A stretch of DNA of 64,000 nucleotides from an uncultured Lachnospiraceae bacterium. Lineage in GTDB: Bacteria > Bacillota > Clostridia > Lachnospirales > Lachnospiraceae. Both the position numbers and the translations under genes were made by a program. The notes under the pieces are model-generated. The model searched no databases and was not told where the DNA came from. It was given only the letters and a program-made list of their open reading frames with translations. The stretch lies in assembly GCA_947631685.1 (NCBI GenBank), contig CANRMI010000011.1:33757-97756 (forward strand), written 5' to 3'. Shown here in pieces: positions 1 through 7,833 of the stretch. Position 1 is the first letter of the stretch. Every line of letters begins with the position of its first letter.

Positions 1-282
1 ACCAGAGTGTATCTGGATATGCAGACCAACGGGGAGGAAGTTACCCTGTCCATGAAAAATATTTCCGCCCAGTCCTTAAACATCCCGGCCGAAGAACTGA
101 CAGAGCGTTTCATCCGGGGAGATGTTTCCCGAAATACCGAGGGCAGCGGCCTGGGCCTGTCCATAGCCAAAAGCCTGGTAGAGATGCAGAAGGGCAGATT
201 TGAAATCTATCTGGACGGGGATCTGTTCAAGGTAACGCTGGTATTTCCCCTGTTAGACAAGAAAGAGGAGAGCCAGCCTTAG
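1..282 (+). CDS. Sensor histidine kinase, C-terminal fragment (cut by window edge)
   Basis: The frame is open from base 1, so the gene begins outside the window. The 93 visible residues are the end of a HATPase_c ATP-binding domain: ERFIRGD (residues 35-41) matches the F box and GSGLGLSIAK (48-57) matches the G2 box that closes over ATP in two-component kinases. The N box, the phospho-accepting His domain and the sensor part are missing, so the signal and partner regulator cannot be read. The stop overlaps the convergent prs stop by 4 bases, so no terminator fits between the two genes. Confidence 0.85.
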   Translation, partial: TRVYLDMQTNGEEVTLSMKNISAQSLNIPAEELTERFIRGDVSRNTEGSGLGLSIAKSLVEMQKGRFEIYLDGDLFKVTLVFPLLDKKEESQP

Positions 283-1463
283 TCAAAAGGCACCCGTTTG
301 TTATAGGACTCCAAGATCCCGTGGATCTTTTCCGTGGTGGCAAGCGTGTTGGCCAGGGAAACATCATGGTTCATAAAATCAATAATGGAGGCCATGAACT
401 TGCTCATGTCCGCTTCCACAAAATAAGGCTTTTTACGGATCTCCGGCGGAAGATAGGTCAGATTGGTGGTAATGACTTTGTCAAAATAACATTTCTCATA
501 CGCTTCGTCGAAAGCGCTTAAACCGTTGGTGAAAAGGCCGAATGTGCAGCAGAGGTAGACCCGTCTGGCGTGCATGGCCTTTAACTGTCTGGAGGTATCC
601 AGCATACTTTCGCCGGAAGAGATCATATCGTCAATGATGATAACGTCTTTATCTTCAATATTGTCCCCTAAAAATTCATGGGCTACAATGGGATTCTTGC
701 CGTTTACCACAATGGAGTAATCCCGTCTTTTATAGAACATGCCCGTATCCACGCCCAGCACCGTGGCAAAGTAGATAGCTCTGTCCAGAGCGCCCTCGTC
801 GGGACTGATCACCACTAAGTGCTCCTTGTCCACGAGAAGATCCTCTTCGGCCGCCAAAAGCGCTTTGATGAACTGGTAGGGCGGTGTAAAGTTATCAAAA
901 CCGTTTAGGGGAGCCGCGTTCTGTACTCTGGGATCATGGGCGTCGAAGGTCACGAAATTGGTAACGCCCATGGCACTCAATTCTTCCAGCGCGTAGGCGC
1001 AGTCCAGGGATTCCCTGCCGTTTCGTTTGTGCTGTCTGCCCTCATACAAAAAGGGCATGATGACATTGATCCGGTGTGCCTTGCCGTTGCAGGCCGCAAT
1101 CACCCGTTTGAGATCCTGATAGTGGTCGTCGGGGGACATGTGGTTGGTAAAGCCCCCCACATCATAGGTGATGCTGTGGTTGCAGACGTCGGTGATGATA
1201 AACAAATCTTTTCCCCGGATGGATTCGTGGAATACCGCCTTACCCTCGCCGCTGCCGAAGCGGGGGCATTCAAAATTAGTCAGGTAGCTGCTTTCTATGT
1301 AGCCGTGAAAGGCGGGATCGTCCTTGACCTTGTTGTTGACGCTCTTGCGGAAGCTTACCAGGTAGTCGTTGACGCTGCGGGCCAGCTTCTCGGCAGAAGG
1401 CATGGCAACGATCTTTAACGGAGCCACCGGCATGGCATTTTCCAGTTCGTGTAAATCAGGCAT
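279..1463 (-). CDS. prs: Ribose-phosphate pyrophosphokinase (PRPP synthetase), long divergent form
   Basis: Makes 5-phosphoribosyl-1-diphosphate from ribose 5-phosphate and ATP, the precursor of nucleotides, His, Trp and NAD. The 394-residue product is longer than the usual ~315. Visible features are the FDAHDPRVQN region after the first phosphoribosyltransferase-like half, SPDEGALDRA in the second half, and a PRPP-loop-like VIIIDDMISSGESM near residue 280, which differs from the common DIIDTAGT form. The gene is monocistronic on the minus strand. Its promoter abuts that of the divergent DUF512 gene, and a hairpin lies just before the Shine-Dalgarno. The fold assignment is firm. Whether this branch has altered allosteric control cannot be told from sequence. 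Confidence 0.93.
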   Translation of the reverse strand: MPDLHELENAMPVAPLKIVAMPSAEKLARSVNDYLVSFRKSVNNKVKDDPAFHGYIESSYLTNFECPRFGSGEGKAVFHESIRGKDLFIITDVCNHSITYDVGGFTNHMSPDDHYQDLKRVIAACNGKAHRINVIMPFLYEGRQHKRNGRESLDCAYALEELSAMGVTNFVTFDAHDPRVQNAAPLNGFDNFTPPYQFIKALLAAEEDLLVDKEHLVVISPDEGALDRAIYFATVLGVDTGMFYKRRDYSIVVNGKNPIVAHEFLGDNIEDKDVIIIDDMISSGESMLDTSRQLKAMHARRVYLCCTFGLFTNGLSAFDEAYEKCYFDKVITTNLTYLPPEIRKKPYFVEADMSKFMASIIDFMNHDVSLANTLATTEKIHGILESYNKRVPFD

Positions 1464-1494
1464 ATTTTCCTCTCATTCCGCCGCGAAGAGCGGC
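1461..1494 (-). promoter_or_regulatory. Hairpin leader directly upstream of prs, shared with ppa
   Basis: Read on the minus strand: GCCGC, a 5-base loop, GCGGC (stem 1480-1494), then GGAATG, then a GAGG Shine-Dalgarno and the ATG. The same arrangement precedes ppa at 26302-26334, with a G-U in place of one G-C stem pair. Conserved sequence and structure at two unlinked loci suggest a small RNA element or protein site acting on translation. Function unknown. Confidence 0.55.
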
Positions 1495-1535
1495 ACTGCA
1501 GTCGTAAGATTTTCATGAATCGATCCTATGAATAT

Positions 1536-1564
1536 TTTATAACATTCCCCTAGTGACACGTCAA
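1536..1564 (-). promoter_or_regulatory. Promoter of prs
   Basis: On the minus strand, TTGACG (plus 1559-1564) and TATAAA (plus 1536-1541) are 17 bases apart, a good vegetative sigma-A match. The -35 box directly abuts the -35 box of the divergent DUF512 promoter. Confidence 0.7.
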
Positions 1565-1581
1565 GAAATTTCTAGTACAAT
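1553..1581 (+). promoter_or_regulatory. Promoter of the DUF512-der-plsY-gpsA operon
   Basis: GTGACA (1553-1558) and TACAAT (1576-1581) with a 17-base spacer. Transcription would start near 1588. This rules out the in-frame starts at 1553 and 1586 and supports ATG 1607 for the first gene. Confidence 0.7.
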
Positions 1582-1606
1582 AGGAATGGACGCAAAGGAG
1601 CAGAGG

Positions 1607-3010
1607 ATGGAAAAACGCAAAGGACATGTTATCAAACAGGTGGAACCGGACAGCATCGCGGAAGAAATGGGACTGGAGCCGGGAGACAGTATCGTGGCTA
1701 TAAACGGCCAGGAGATAGAGGATATTTTTGACTATCAGTTCCTGCTGCAGGATGCTTATACGGAAGTTCTGGTGGAGACAAAAGACGGAGAGGAATGTCT
1801 GCTGGAAATAGAAAAGAACTGGAACGAAGACTTGGGAGTCGTATTTGAAAACGGCCTGATGGATGAGTACAGGCATTGCTGCAATCACTGTATCTTTTGC
1901 TTTATCGACCAGATGCCTCCCGGAATGCGTCAGACCTTGTATTTTAAGGACGATGATTCCCGGCTCTCTTTTCTGCAGGGCAACTATGTGACTCTGACCA
2001 ATATGTCCGAACACGATATAGACAGGATCATCCATTACCGGCTAGGACCTATCAATGTTTCCTTTCAGACCATGAATCCCGAACTGCGGTGTAAGATGTT
2101 GAACAACCGGTTCGCGGGAGATGCTCTGAAAAAAGTGGACAGGCTCTATCAGGCGGGCATCCCCATGAACGGTCAGATCGTGCTCTGCAAGGGCATCAAC
2201 GACGGGGAGGAGCTGGAGTACAGTATTGCCAGACTGGCGGAGTACATACCGGTGCTGGAAAGCGTTTCCGTGGTGCCGGTAGGTCTCACCAGATACAGGG
2301 AGGGATTGTATCCCCTGGAGGCTTTTACGGAAAAGGACGCGGAAGAGGTCATCGACAGGATAGAGCGCTGGCAGAAGAAACTTTACAAAGAAAAAGGCGT
2401 ACATTTCGTCCACGCCAGTGACGAGTGGTATGCGCTGGCGGACAGGGAACTGCCGGAGGAAGCCCGCTATGACGGCTATCATCAGTTGGAAAACGGTGTG
2501 GGCATGCTGCGGCTTCTGTTGGATGAATTTCAAGAAGCCATGGAACAGCAAAGGGCTTGGATAGATTCCGATAAAGAGTTCGATAAAGCTTCCCGCAAGG
2601 AAGGGAAGCCTGTCATTGTTTCTCTGGCTACGGGCAGGCTGGCATATCCCTATATCCGGCAGATGGCAGAGACGATGGAGGCGGCCTGTAAGGGGCTGCA
2701 GATTCTGGTCTATCCTGTGCGGAATGATTTTTTCGGGGAGAGCATAACGGTATCGGGGCTTTTGACAGGACAGGATATTGCCGCCCAGCTTGCGGGAAAG
2801 GCACTGGGAAGCAGGCTGTTTCTGCCGCAGAATGTGCTGCGCAGCGAGGGGGATCTGTTTCTGGACGATATGAAACTGCCGGAGTTAGAGAGGACTTTAC
2901 AAGTTCAGATAGATATTGTAAAATCAAGTGGTTATGATTTTGTGGAAAGCATTCTGCGCGTATGGAAGGAGGCAAACGGATGGCAGGAAGAAAGTCGAAG
3001 CCCATTGTAG
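1607..3010 (+). CDS. PDZ/radical-SAM-like DUF512 protein
   Basis: A 467-residue protein of the DUF512 family, function not established. Residues 1-60 form a PDZ-like domain (EPGDSIVAINGQEI). CCNHCIFCFIDQMPPG near residue 90 has the Cys spacing of a radical-SAM [4Fe-4S] site. The C-terminal third is the DUF512 domain itself (ATGRLAYPYIRQ and following). The start at ATG 1607 has AAGGAG six bases upstream and lies downstream of the promoter. The gene overlaps der by 31 bases. In many Clostridia the family sits next to der, which hints at a link with ribosome assembly or RNA modification, but that is inference from neighbourhood. Confidence 0.88.
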   Translation: MEKRKGHVIKQVEPDSIAEEMGLEPGDSIVAINGQEIEDIFDYQFLLQDAYTEVLVETKDGEECLLEIEKNWNEDLGVVFENGLMDEYRHCCNHCIFCFIDQMPPGMRQTLYFKDDDSRLSFLQGNYVTLTNMSEHDIDRIIHYRLGPINVSFQTMNPELRCKMLNNRFAGDALKKVDRLYQAGIPMNGQIVLCKGINDGEELEYSIARLAEYIPVLESVSVVPVGLTRYREGLYPLEAFTEKDAEEVIDRIERWQKKLYKEKGVHFVHASDEWYALADRELPEEARYDGYHQLENGVGMLRLLLDEFQEAMEQQRAWIDSDKEFDKASRKEGKPVIVSLATGRLAYPYIRQMAETMEAACKGLQILVYPVRNDFFGESITVSGLLTGQDIAAQLAGKALGSRLFLPQNVLRSEGDLFLDDMKLPELERTLQVQIDIVKSSGYDFVESILRVWKEANGWQEESRSPL

Positions 3011-4320
3011 CCGTAGTGGGAAGACCGAATGTGGGCAAGTCTACCTTGTTCAATGCGCTGGCGGGAGAAAAGATCGCGATCGTAAAGGATACGCCGGGAA
3101 TCACCCGAGACAGGATCTATGCGGATGTAAGCTGGCTGGATGAAAATTTTACATTGATAGATACGGGAGGAATAGAGCCGGACAGCCGGGATATTATCCT
3201 GTCCCAGATGCGTGAGCAGGCGCAGATCGCCATAGATACCGCGGACGTGATCCTGTTCATGGTGGATGTACGGCAGGGATTAGTGGACGCCGACGCCAAA
3301 GTGGCGGATATGCTGCGGCGTTCTAAGAAGCCTGTGGTGCTGGCGGTCAACAAAGTGGACAGCTATGAAAAATACGGCAACGATGTCTATGAATTTTATA
3401 ATCTGGGTATCGGGGAGCCCCATCCCATTTCCTCGGTCAATAAGCTGGGACTGGGAGACCTGCTGGATGAAGTGATCTCTTTCTTCCCGGAAGGGACGGG
3501 GGAGGAAGAAGAGGACGACAGGATACGAGTCGCGATCGTAGGAAAGCCCAATGTGGGGAAGTCCTCCATTATCAACAGGCTTTTGGGGGAAAACAGGCTG
3601 ATCGTATCGGATATTGCGGGCACTACCAGGGACGCGGTGGATACGGATGTAAGCTATAACGGCAGGGAATATGTCTTTATCGATACGGCGGGACTGCGCC
3701 GCAAGAATAAAATAAAAGAAGATCTGGAGCACTATATGATCCTGCGTACCGTGAGCGCGGTGGAGCGGGCGGACGTGGTGGTTCTGGTGATCGACGCCGT
3801 AGAGGGCGTCACCGAGCAGGACGCCAAGATCGCGGGAATCGCCCATGACAGAGGCAAGGCTGTCATTATCGCGGTCAACAAATGGGACGCGGTGGAAAAG
3901 GACGATAAGACCATTTACCGTTTTACGGAGAAGGTGCGAAATACCCTTTCTTTCATGCAGTACGCGGAGATACTTTTTATTTCCGCCAAGACCGGACAGC
4001 GGCTTCCCAAACTGTATGAGACCATTGACATGGTAAGCGAAAACCACGCCATGAGGGTGCAGACCGGTGTGCTCAATGAGATCATGGCGGAAGCCACAGC
4101 CATGCAGCAGCCGCCTTCGGACAAGGGCAGACGGTTAAAGCTCTACTATATTACCCAGGCTGCGGTCAAGCCACCCACCTTTGTGATCTTTGTAAACGAC
4201 AAGGATCTGATGCATTTTTCCTATACCAGATATATTGAGAATCAGATAAGGGATACTTTTGGGTTCAGGGGAACGCCCCTGCGGTTTATTATCAGGGAGA
4301 GAAAGGAACAGGACAAATGA
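2980..4320 (+). CDS. der: Ribosome assembly GTPase Der (EngA)
   Basis: Double-GTPase needed for maturation of the 50S subunit. Two G domains are visible: GRPNVGKST near residue 11 and GKPNVGKSS near 188, each followed by DTPG/DTAG and NKxD motifs (NKVD, NKWD). A KH-like domain follows and ends near LRFIIRERK. At 446 residues the length is normal. ATG 2980 is chosen because AAGGAGG sits 7 bases before it; an ATG 18 bases upstream has no such site. It overlaps the DUF512 gene upstream and plsY downstream (ATGA), so translation is probably coupled. Confidence 0.96.
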   Translation: MAGRKSKPIVAVVGRPNVGKSTLFNALAGEKIAIVKDTPGITRDRIYADVSWLDENFTLIDTGGIEPDSRDIILSQMREQAQIAIDTADVILFMVDVRQGLVDADAKVADMLRRSKKPVVLAVNKVDSYEKYGNDVYEFYNLGIGEPHPISSVNKLGLGDLLDEVISFFPEGTGEEEEDDRIRVAIVGKPNVGKSSIINRLLGENRLIVSDIAGTTRDAVDTDVSYNGREYVFIDTAGLRRKNKIKEDLEHYMILRTVSAVERADVVVLVIDAVEGVTEQDAKIAGIAHDRGKAVIIAVNKWDAVEKDDKTIYRFTEKVRNTLSFMQYAEILFISAKTGQRLPKLYETIDMVSENHAMRVQTGVLNEIMAEATAMQQPPSDKGRRLKLYYITQAAVKPPTFVIFVNDKDLMHFSYTRYIENQIRDTFGFRGTPLRFIIRERKEQDK

Positions 4321-4979
4321 TATTGGAGAGAGTGATCTGTCTGGTGATCGGATATGTGTTCGGTCTGTTCCAGACGGCGTATTTTTACGGAAAGGCTCAC
4401 GGAATCGACATCAGAGAACATGGCAGCGGCAATTCCGGCACCACGAACGCCCTCAGGGTATTGGGGACCAAGGCGGGACTGATCGTGCTGGCGGGGGACT
4501 GTTTAAAATGCATCCTGGCGATCTGGCTGACCTATCTGCTCTTCGGGCAGAGTCATCCGGAAAACAAATACCTGCTGGCTCTCTATACGGCGGCGGGAGT
4601 GATCCTGGGACATAATTACCCTTTTTACATGCATTTTAAGGGGGGAAAGGGCATCGCGGCCACGGCGGGACTGGTGCTGGCTTTTCATCCATATTTTATC
4701 CCCATGGGCGTGATCATCTTTTTTGCCACCTTTTTTACCACCCACTATGTATCCTTAGGCTCTCTGTTAGTATACGCGGGTTTTATGGTGGAAATGGTGA
4801 TCTGTGGGGAACTGGGTGTCTTTCATGGTATGCAGAGGCCCCAGCTGATAGAAATGTATATCCTCACCGCTCTGTTGACGATACTGGCGTATGTGAAACA
4901 CAGGGCGAATATTGCGAGACTCATAAAAGGGGAAGAGAGAAAAACTTATCTCTTTAAGAAAAACAAAACGGAGGAGTAG
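4317..4979 (+). CDS. plsY: Acyl-phosphate:glycerol-3-phosphate acyltransferase
   Basis: Integral membrane enzyme that moves an acyl group from acyl-phosphate onto glycerol 3-phosphate, the first step of phospholipid synthesis in most Firmicutes. The 220 residues contain about five hydrophobic segments and the family's signature loops: HGSGNSGTTNALRVLG (residues 35-50), GHNYPFYMHFKGGKGIA (around 100) and a third loop before the last helices. It overlaps der by 4 bases and is followed after 6 bases by gpsA, which supplies its substrate, so the two consecutive steps are co-transcribed. Confidence 0.95.
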   Translation: MILERVICLVIGYVFGLFQTAYFYGKAHGIDIREHGSGNSGTTNALRVLGTKAGLIVLAGDCLKCILAIWLTYLLFGQSHPENKYLLALYTAAGVILGHNYPFYMHFKGGKGIAATAGLVLAFHPYFIPMGVIIFFATFFTTHYVSLGSLLVYAGFMVEMVICGELGVFHGMQRPQLIEMYILTALLTILAYVKHRANIARLIKGEERKTYLFKKNKTEE

Positions 4980-4985
4980 ACGAAT

Positions 4986-5999
4986 ATGGCAGATATAGGA
5001 ATAATCGGAGCAGGAAGCTGGGGAATCGCGCTGGCAGTGCTTCTGCATAAAAACGGGCATCGCGTTACAGTCTGGTCCAAACTGGCGGACGAGATCGCCA
5101 TGCTGGAGAAAGAGCATGAACACAAGGACAAACTGCCTGGCGTGAAGCTGCCGGCGGACATGGCCTTTACCACTGATCTAAAGGAAGCCGTAAAGGGCAT
5201 GGATGTACTGGTGCTGGCAGTGCCTTCTTCCTTTACCAGGAGTACGGCCAGGGAATTGAGCGCGGAGGTGGAAGAGGGACAGATCATCGTCAATGTGGCG
5301 AAAGGCATTGAGGAGCACACGCTCATGACGCTTTCCCAGATCATTGAAGAGGAAGTGCCCAAGGCGACGGTAGCGGTGCTTTCCGGACCGTCCCACGCGG
5401 AGGAAGTGGGAAGAGGGATTCCTACCACCATTGTGGTGGGAGCCAGGAAAAAAGCTACGGCTGAGTATCTGCAGAACATTTTCATGAACGATGTGTTCCG
5501 TGTCTATACCAGTTCCGACGTACTGGGGATGGAGCTGGGAGCCGCCCTGAAGAATGTGGTGGCGCTGGCGGCAGGTATGGCGGACGGCCTGGGCTATGGG
5601 GACAATACCAAGGCGGCGCTGATCACCAGGGGAATCGCGGAAATCTCCAGAGTGGGCGTGGCTATGGGAGCAAGAGCCGAAACGTTCAACGGTCTGACGG
5701 GTATCGGGGATCTGATCGTAACCTGCGCGTCCATGCATTCCCGCAACCGCAGGGCGGGCATTTTGATCGGACAGGGCAAGAGCATGGAGGAAGCCATGGC
5801 AGAAGTAAAGATGGTAGTAGAGGGTGTCTACTCCGCCAAGGCGGCCATGGGACTTGCTGAGAAATACGGAGTGCAGCTCCCCATTATCGAGCAGGTCAAT
5901 CTGATCCTTTTCCATGGGAAAGCTCCCGGCGAAGCAGTCCGGGATCTGATGCTGCGGGATAAGAAGATAGAAATCTCGGATGCCCAGTGGGAAGAATAG
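4986..5999 (+). CDS. gpsA: Glycerol-3-phosphate dehydrogenase [NAD(P)+]
   Basis: Reduces dihydroxyacetone phosphate to sn-glycerol 3-phosphate in the cytosol for phospholipid synthesis. The N-terminal Rossmann motif GAGSWGIALA is at residues 6-15. SGPSHAEEVGRG lies near 135, and the catalytic Lys is in ALKNVVALAAGMADGLGYGDN near 190. NGLTGIGDLIVTC is also typical. The length of 337 residues is standard. It is the last gene of the der-plsY-gpsA unit; a long hairpin follows and also serves the convergent metF. Confidence 0.96.
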   Translation: MADIGIIGAGSWGIALAVLLHKNGHRVTVWSKLADEIAMLEKEHEHKDKLPGVKLPADMAFTTDLKEAVKGMDVLVLAVPSSFTRSTARELSAEVEEGQIIVNVAKGIEEHTLMTLSQIIEEEVPKATVAVLSGPSHAEEVGRGIPTTIVVGARKKATAEYLQNIFMNDVFRVYTSSDVLGMELGAALKNVVALAAGMADGLGYGDNTKAALITRGIAEISRVGVAMGARAETFNGLTGIGDLIVTCASMHSRNRRAGILIGQGKSMEEAMAEVKMVVEGVYSAKAAMGLAEKYGVQLPIIEQVNLILFHGKAPGEAVRDLMLRDKKIEISDAQWEE

Positions 6000-6016
6000 A
6001 AAATCGTATGTTGGAA

Positions 6017-6077
6017 GCCTAAAGAAAAGGCCGCGGGTCTACCGGATAGCGGATACAATCTCCGCGGCCATTTTAGG
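6017..6077. terminator. Bidirectional hairpin between gpsA and metF
   Basis: GGCCGCGG (6029-6036) pairs with CCGCGGCC (6062-6069), extended by CCTAAA/TTTAGG on the outside. It follows gpsA and overlaps the last codons of convergent metF. On the minus strand the stem is followed by a T-rich stretch. Confidence 0.55.
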
Positions 6078-6896
6078 TCTGTTCATGGTGTAGAGATGAA
6101 TATCTTTGACGCCGTTATGACGTAAATCCTGTATCTGGCGGATGCAGTAGTCGATACCGGCCTTTCGCATTTCCTCCGGCCTGTCTCCGTAGGCAGCGAT
6201 CAGATCGCTGAAAGCCTTTGGCAGGGAAGCGCCCGAAAGGGAAATGGTGGTGCCCAGGGAAGAAGCTGAGGTAACGGGCATGATGCCGGCGCAGATTGGA
6301 ACGGTAATGCCTTTCTTCTGGGCTCTGTCACAGAAATCATAAAAATAATCGTTGTCAAAAAACATCTGGGTAATGAAGAAATCGGCGCCGGCGTCCTGTT
6401 TCTTTTTTAAATTGGCCAGGTCCGTTTCCCGGCTGAAGCATTCATAATGCTTTTCCGGGTAGCAGGCACCGCCGCAGGAAAAGTCTGTATGTTCCCTTAA
6501 AAACGCGATCAGATCGGAAGCATAGAAAAATTCCCTGGACGCGAACTGTTCGTCACTCATATCTCTGGGACGGTCGCCCCGAAGCGCCAGTACCTGAAAG
6601 ATCCCCTGAGAAGCCAGTCCCTCCGTTACGGAAAGAATATCCTCTTTTTTATTTCCCACACAGGTCAGATGGGCCAGAACCTCCGTATGCAGCTCATTCT
6701 GGATAAAAGAAGCGATTTCCAGCGTCTTTTTGGATTTGCTGCCGCCGGCCCCGTAGGTAACGCTGATAAAATCAGGGTTTAGGGCGCTTAAGGCGCGCAT
6801 GGTATCGAAAGCGGAAACAAAGTCCTCGTCCTTTTTGGGGGGGAATACTTCAAAGGAAATGCCGGAACGTTCTTTGTGCAGTAAATCTTTGATCAT
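6039..6896 (-). CDS. metF: Methylenetetrahydrofolate reductase
   Basis: FAD-dependent TIM-barrel enzyme that reduces 5,10-methylene-THF to 5-methyl-THF for methionine synthesis. SFEVFPPK opens the barrel near residue 14. SVTYGAGG (46-53), ALRGDRP (105-111) and QMFFDNDYFYDF (near 180) are family hallmarks. The 285 residues are normal for the bacterial catalytic-domain-only form. The start has GGAGAAAAC upstream on the minus strand. The gene stands alone, convergent with gpsA and divergent from the MoxR gene. No S-box or other methionine riboswitch is evident in the short upstream region. Confidence 0.94.
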   Translation of the reverse strand: MIKDLLHKERSGISFEVFPPKKDEDFVSAFDTMRALSALNPDFISVTYGAGGSKSKKTLEIASFIQNELHTEVLAHLTCVGNKKEDILSVTEGLASQGIFQVLALRGDRPRDMSDEQFASREFFYASDLIAFLREHTDFSCGGACYPEKHYECFSRETDLANLKKKQDAGADFFITQMFFDNDYFYDFCDRAQKKGITVPICAGIMPVTSASSLGTTISLSGASLPKAFSDLIAAYGDRPEEMRKAGIDYCIRQIQDLRHNGVKDIHLYTMNRPKMAAEIVSAIR

Positions 6897-6996
6897 AATG
6901 TTTTCTCCATAAATTTCTTGATTTTAAAACAAGAATATCGTAACATGATAATAAATAATTTTCAATAAAAATAAGGGAAAGCGAAAGGAAGAATTT

Positions 6997-7824
6997 ATGG
7001 ACGAGCAGCAGACGGGGTTTCGGGGAAGCAGCGAATATGTGGCCAGCGAAGAGCTGATGGCCAGTGTCAATGTAGCGATTGCTCTGAAAAAACCTCTTTT
7101 GATAAAAGGCGAGCCGGGGACCGGCAAGACCATGCTGGCGGAGGCAGTGGCGAAGTCCTTGGGTAAGAGGCTGATCATCTGGAATATCAAATCCACCACC
7201 AAGGCCCAGGAGGGGCTCTATGTATACGACACAATCCAGAGGCTCTACGACGGGCAGTTTGGGGAAGAGGGCGTGGACGATATTTCCCGTTATATCAAGC
7301 TGGGAAAGCTGGGAGAGGCGTTTGAAAGCGATGAACAGGTGGTGCTTTTGATCGACGAGATTGATAAGGCGGATCTGGAGTTTCCCAACGATCTGCTCTG
7401 GGAACTGGACAAGATGGAATTTTATATCCATGAGACCAGGCGTACCGTGACGGCAAAGCACAGGCCGATTGTCATTATTACCTCCAATGCGGAAAAGGAA
7501 CTGCCGGACGCGTTCCTGCGCCGCTGCATTTTCCACTATATAGATTTTCCCGACGACGCGCTGATGGAAGAAATCGTAAAGGTGCATTATCCTGATGTGG
7601 AGGAAACCCTTTTAAAGAATGCCATGGAGGTATTCTACAGTATCAGAGGACTTAGGGACATCCGCAAGAAGCCCAGTACTTCGGAACTGATAGATTGGAT
7701 CAACGCCCTGCAGTTAGGCGGTATTCCGGCGGATAAGATAAAGAGCGCCCTGCCCTTTATCGGCGTGGTGGTGAAAAAGGACGAGGATCTGGAAACCGTA
7801 AGACACAATGCCAATTCCCTGTAA
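6997..7824 (+). CDS. MoxR-family AAA+ ATPase
   Basis: A 275-residue AAA+ ATPase of the MoxR group, whose members act as chaperones with VWA-domain partners. Walker A GEPGTGKT is at residues 39-46, Walker B VVLLIDEIDKAD near 112, and sensor-1-like ITSNAEKELPDAFLRR follows near 168, with the arginine finger in FLRRC. The partner VWA gene starts 9 bases downstream. The substrate of this pair is unknown. A GAAAGG Shine-Dalgarno precedes ATG 6997. Confidence 0.9.
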   Translation: MDEQQTGFRGSSEYVASEELMASVNVAIALKKPLLIKGEPGTGKTMLAEAVAKSLGKRLIIWNIKSTTKAQEGLYVYDTIQRLYDGQFGEEGVDDISRYIKLGKLGEAFESDEQVVLLIDEIDKADLEFPNDLLWELDKMEFYIHETRRTVTAKHRPIVIITSNAEKELPDAFLRRCIFHYIDFPDDALMEEIVKVHYPDVEETLLKNAMEVFYSIRGLRDIRKKPSTSELIDWINALQLGGIPADKIKSALPFIGVVVKKDEDLETVRHNANSL

Positions 7825-7833
7825 GGAGGGCGT

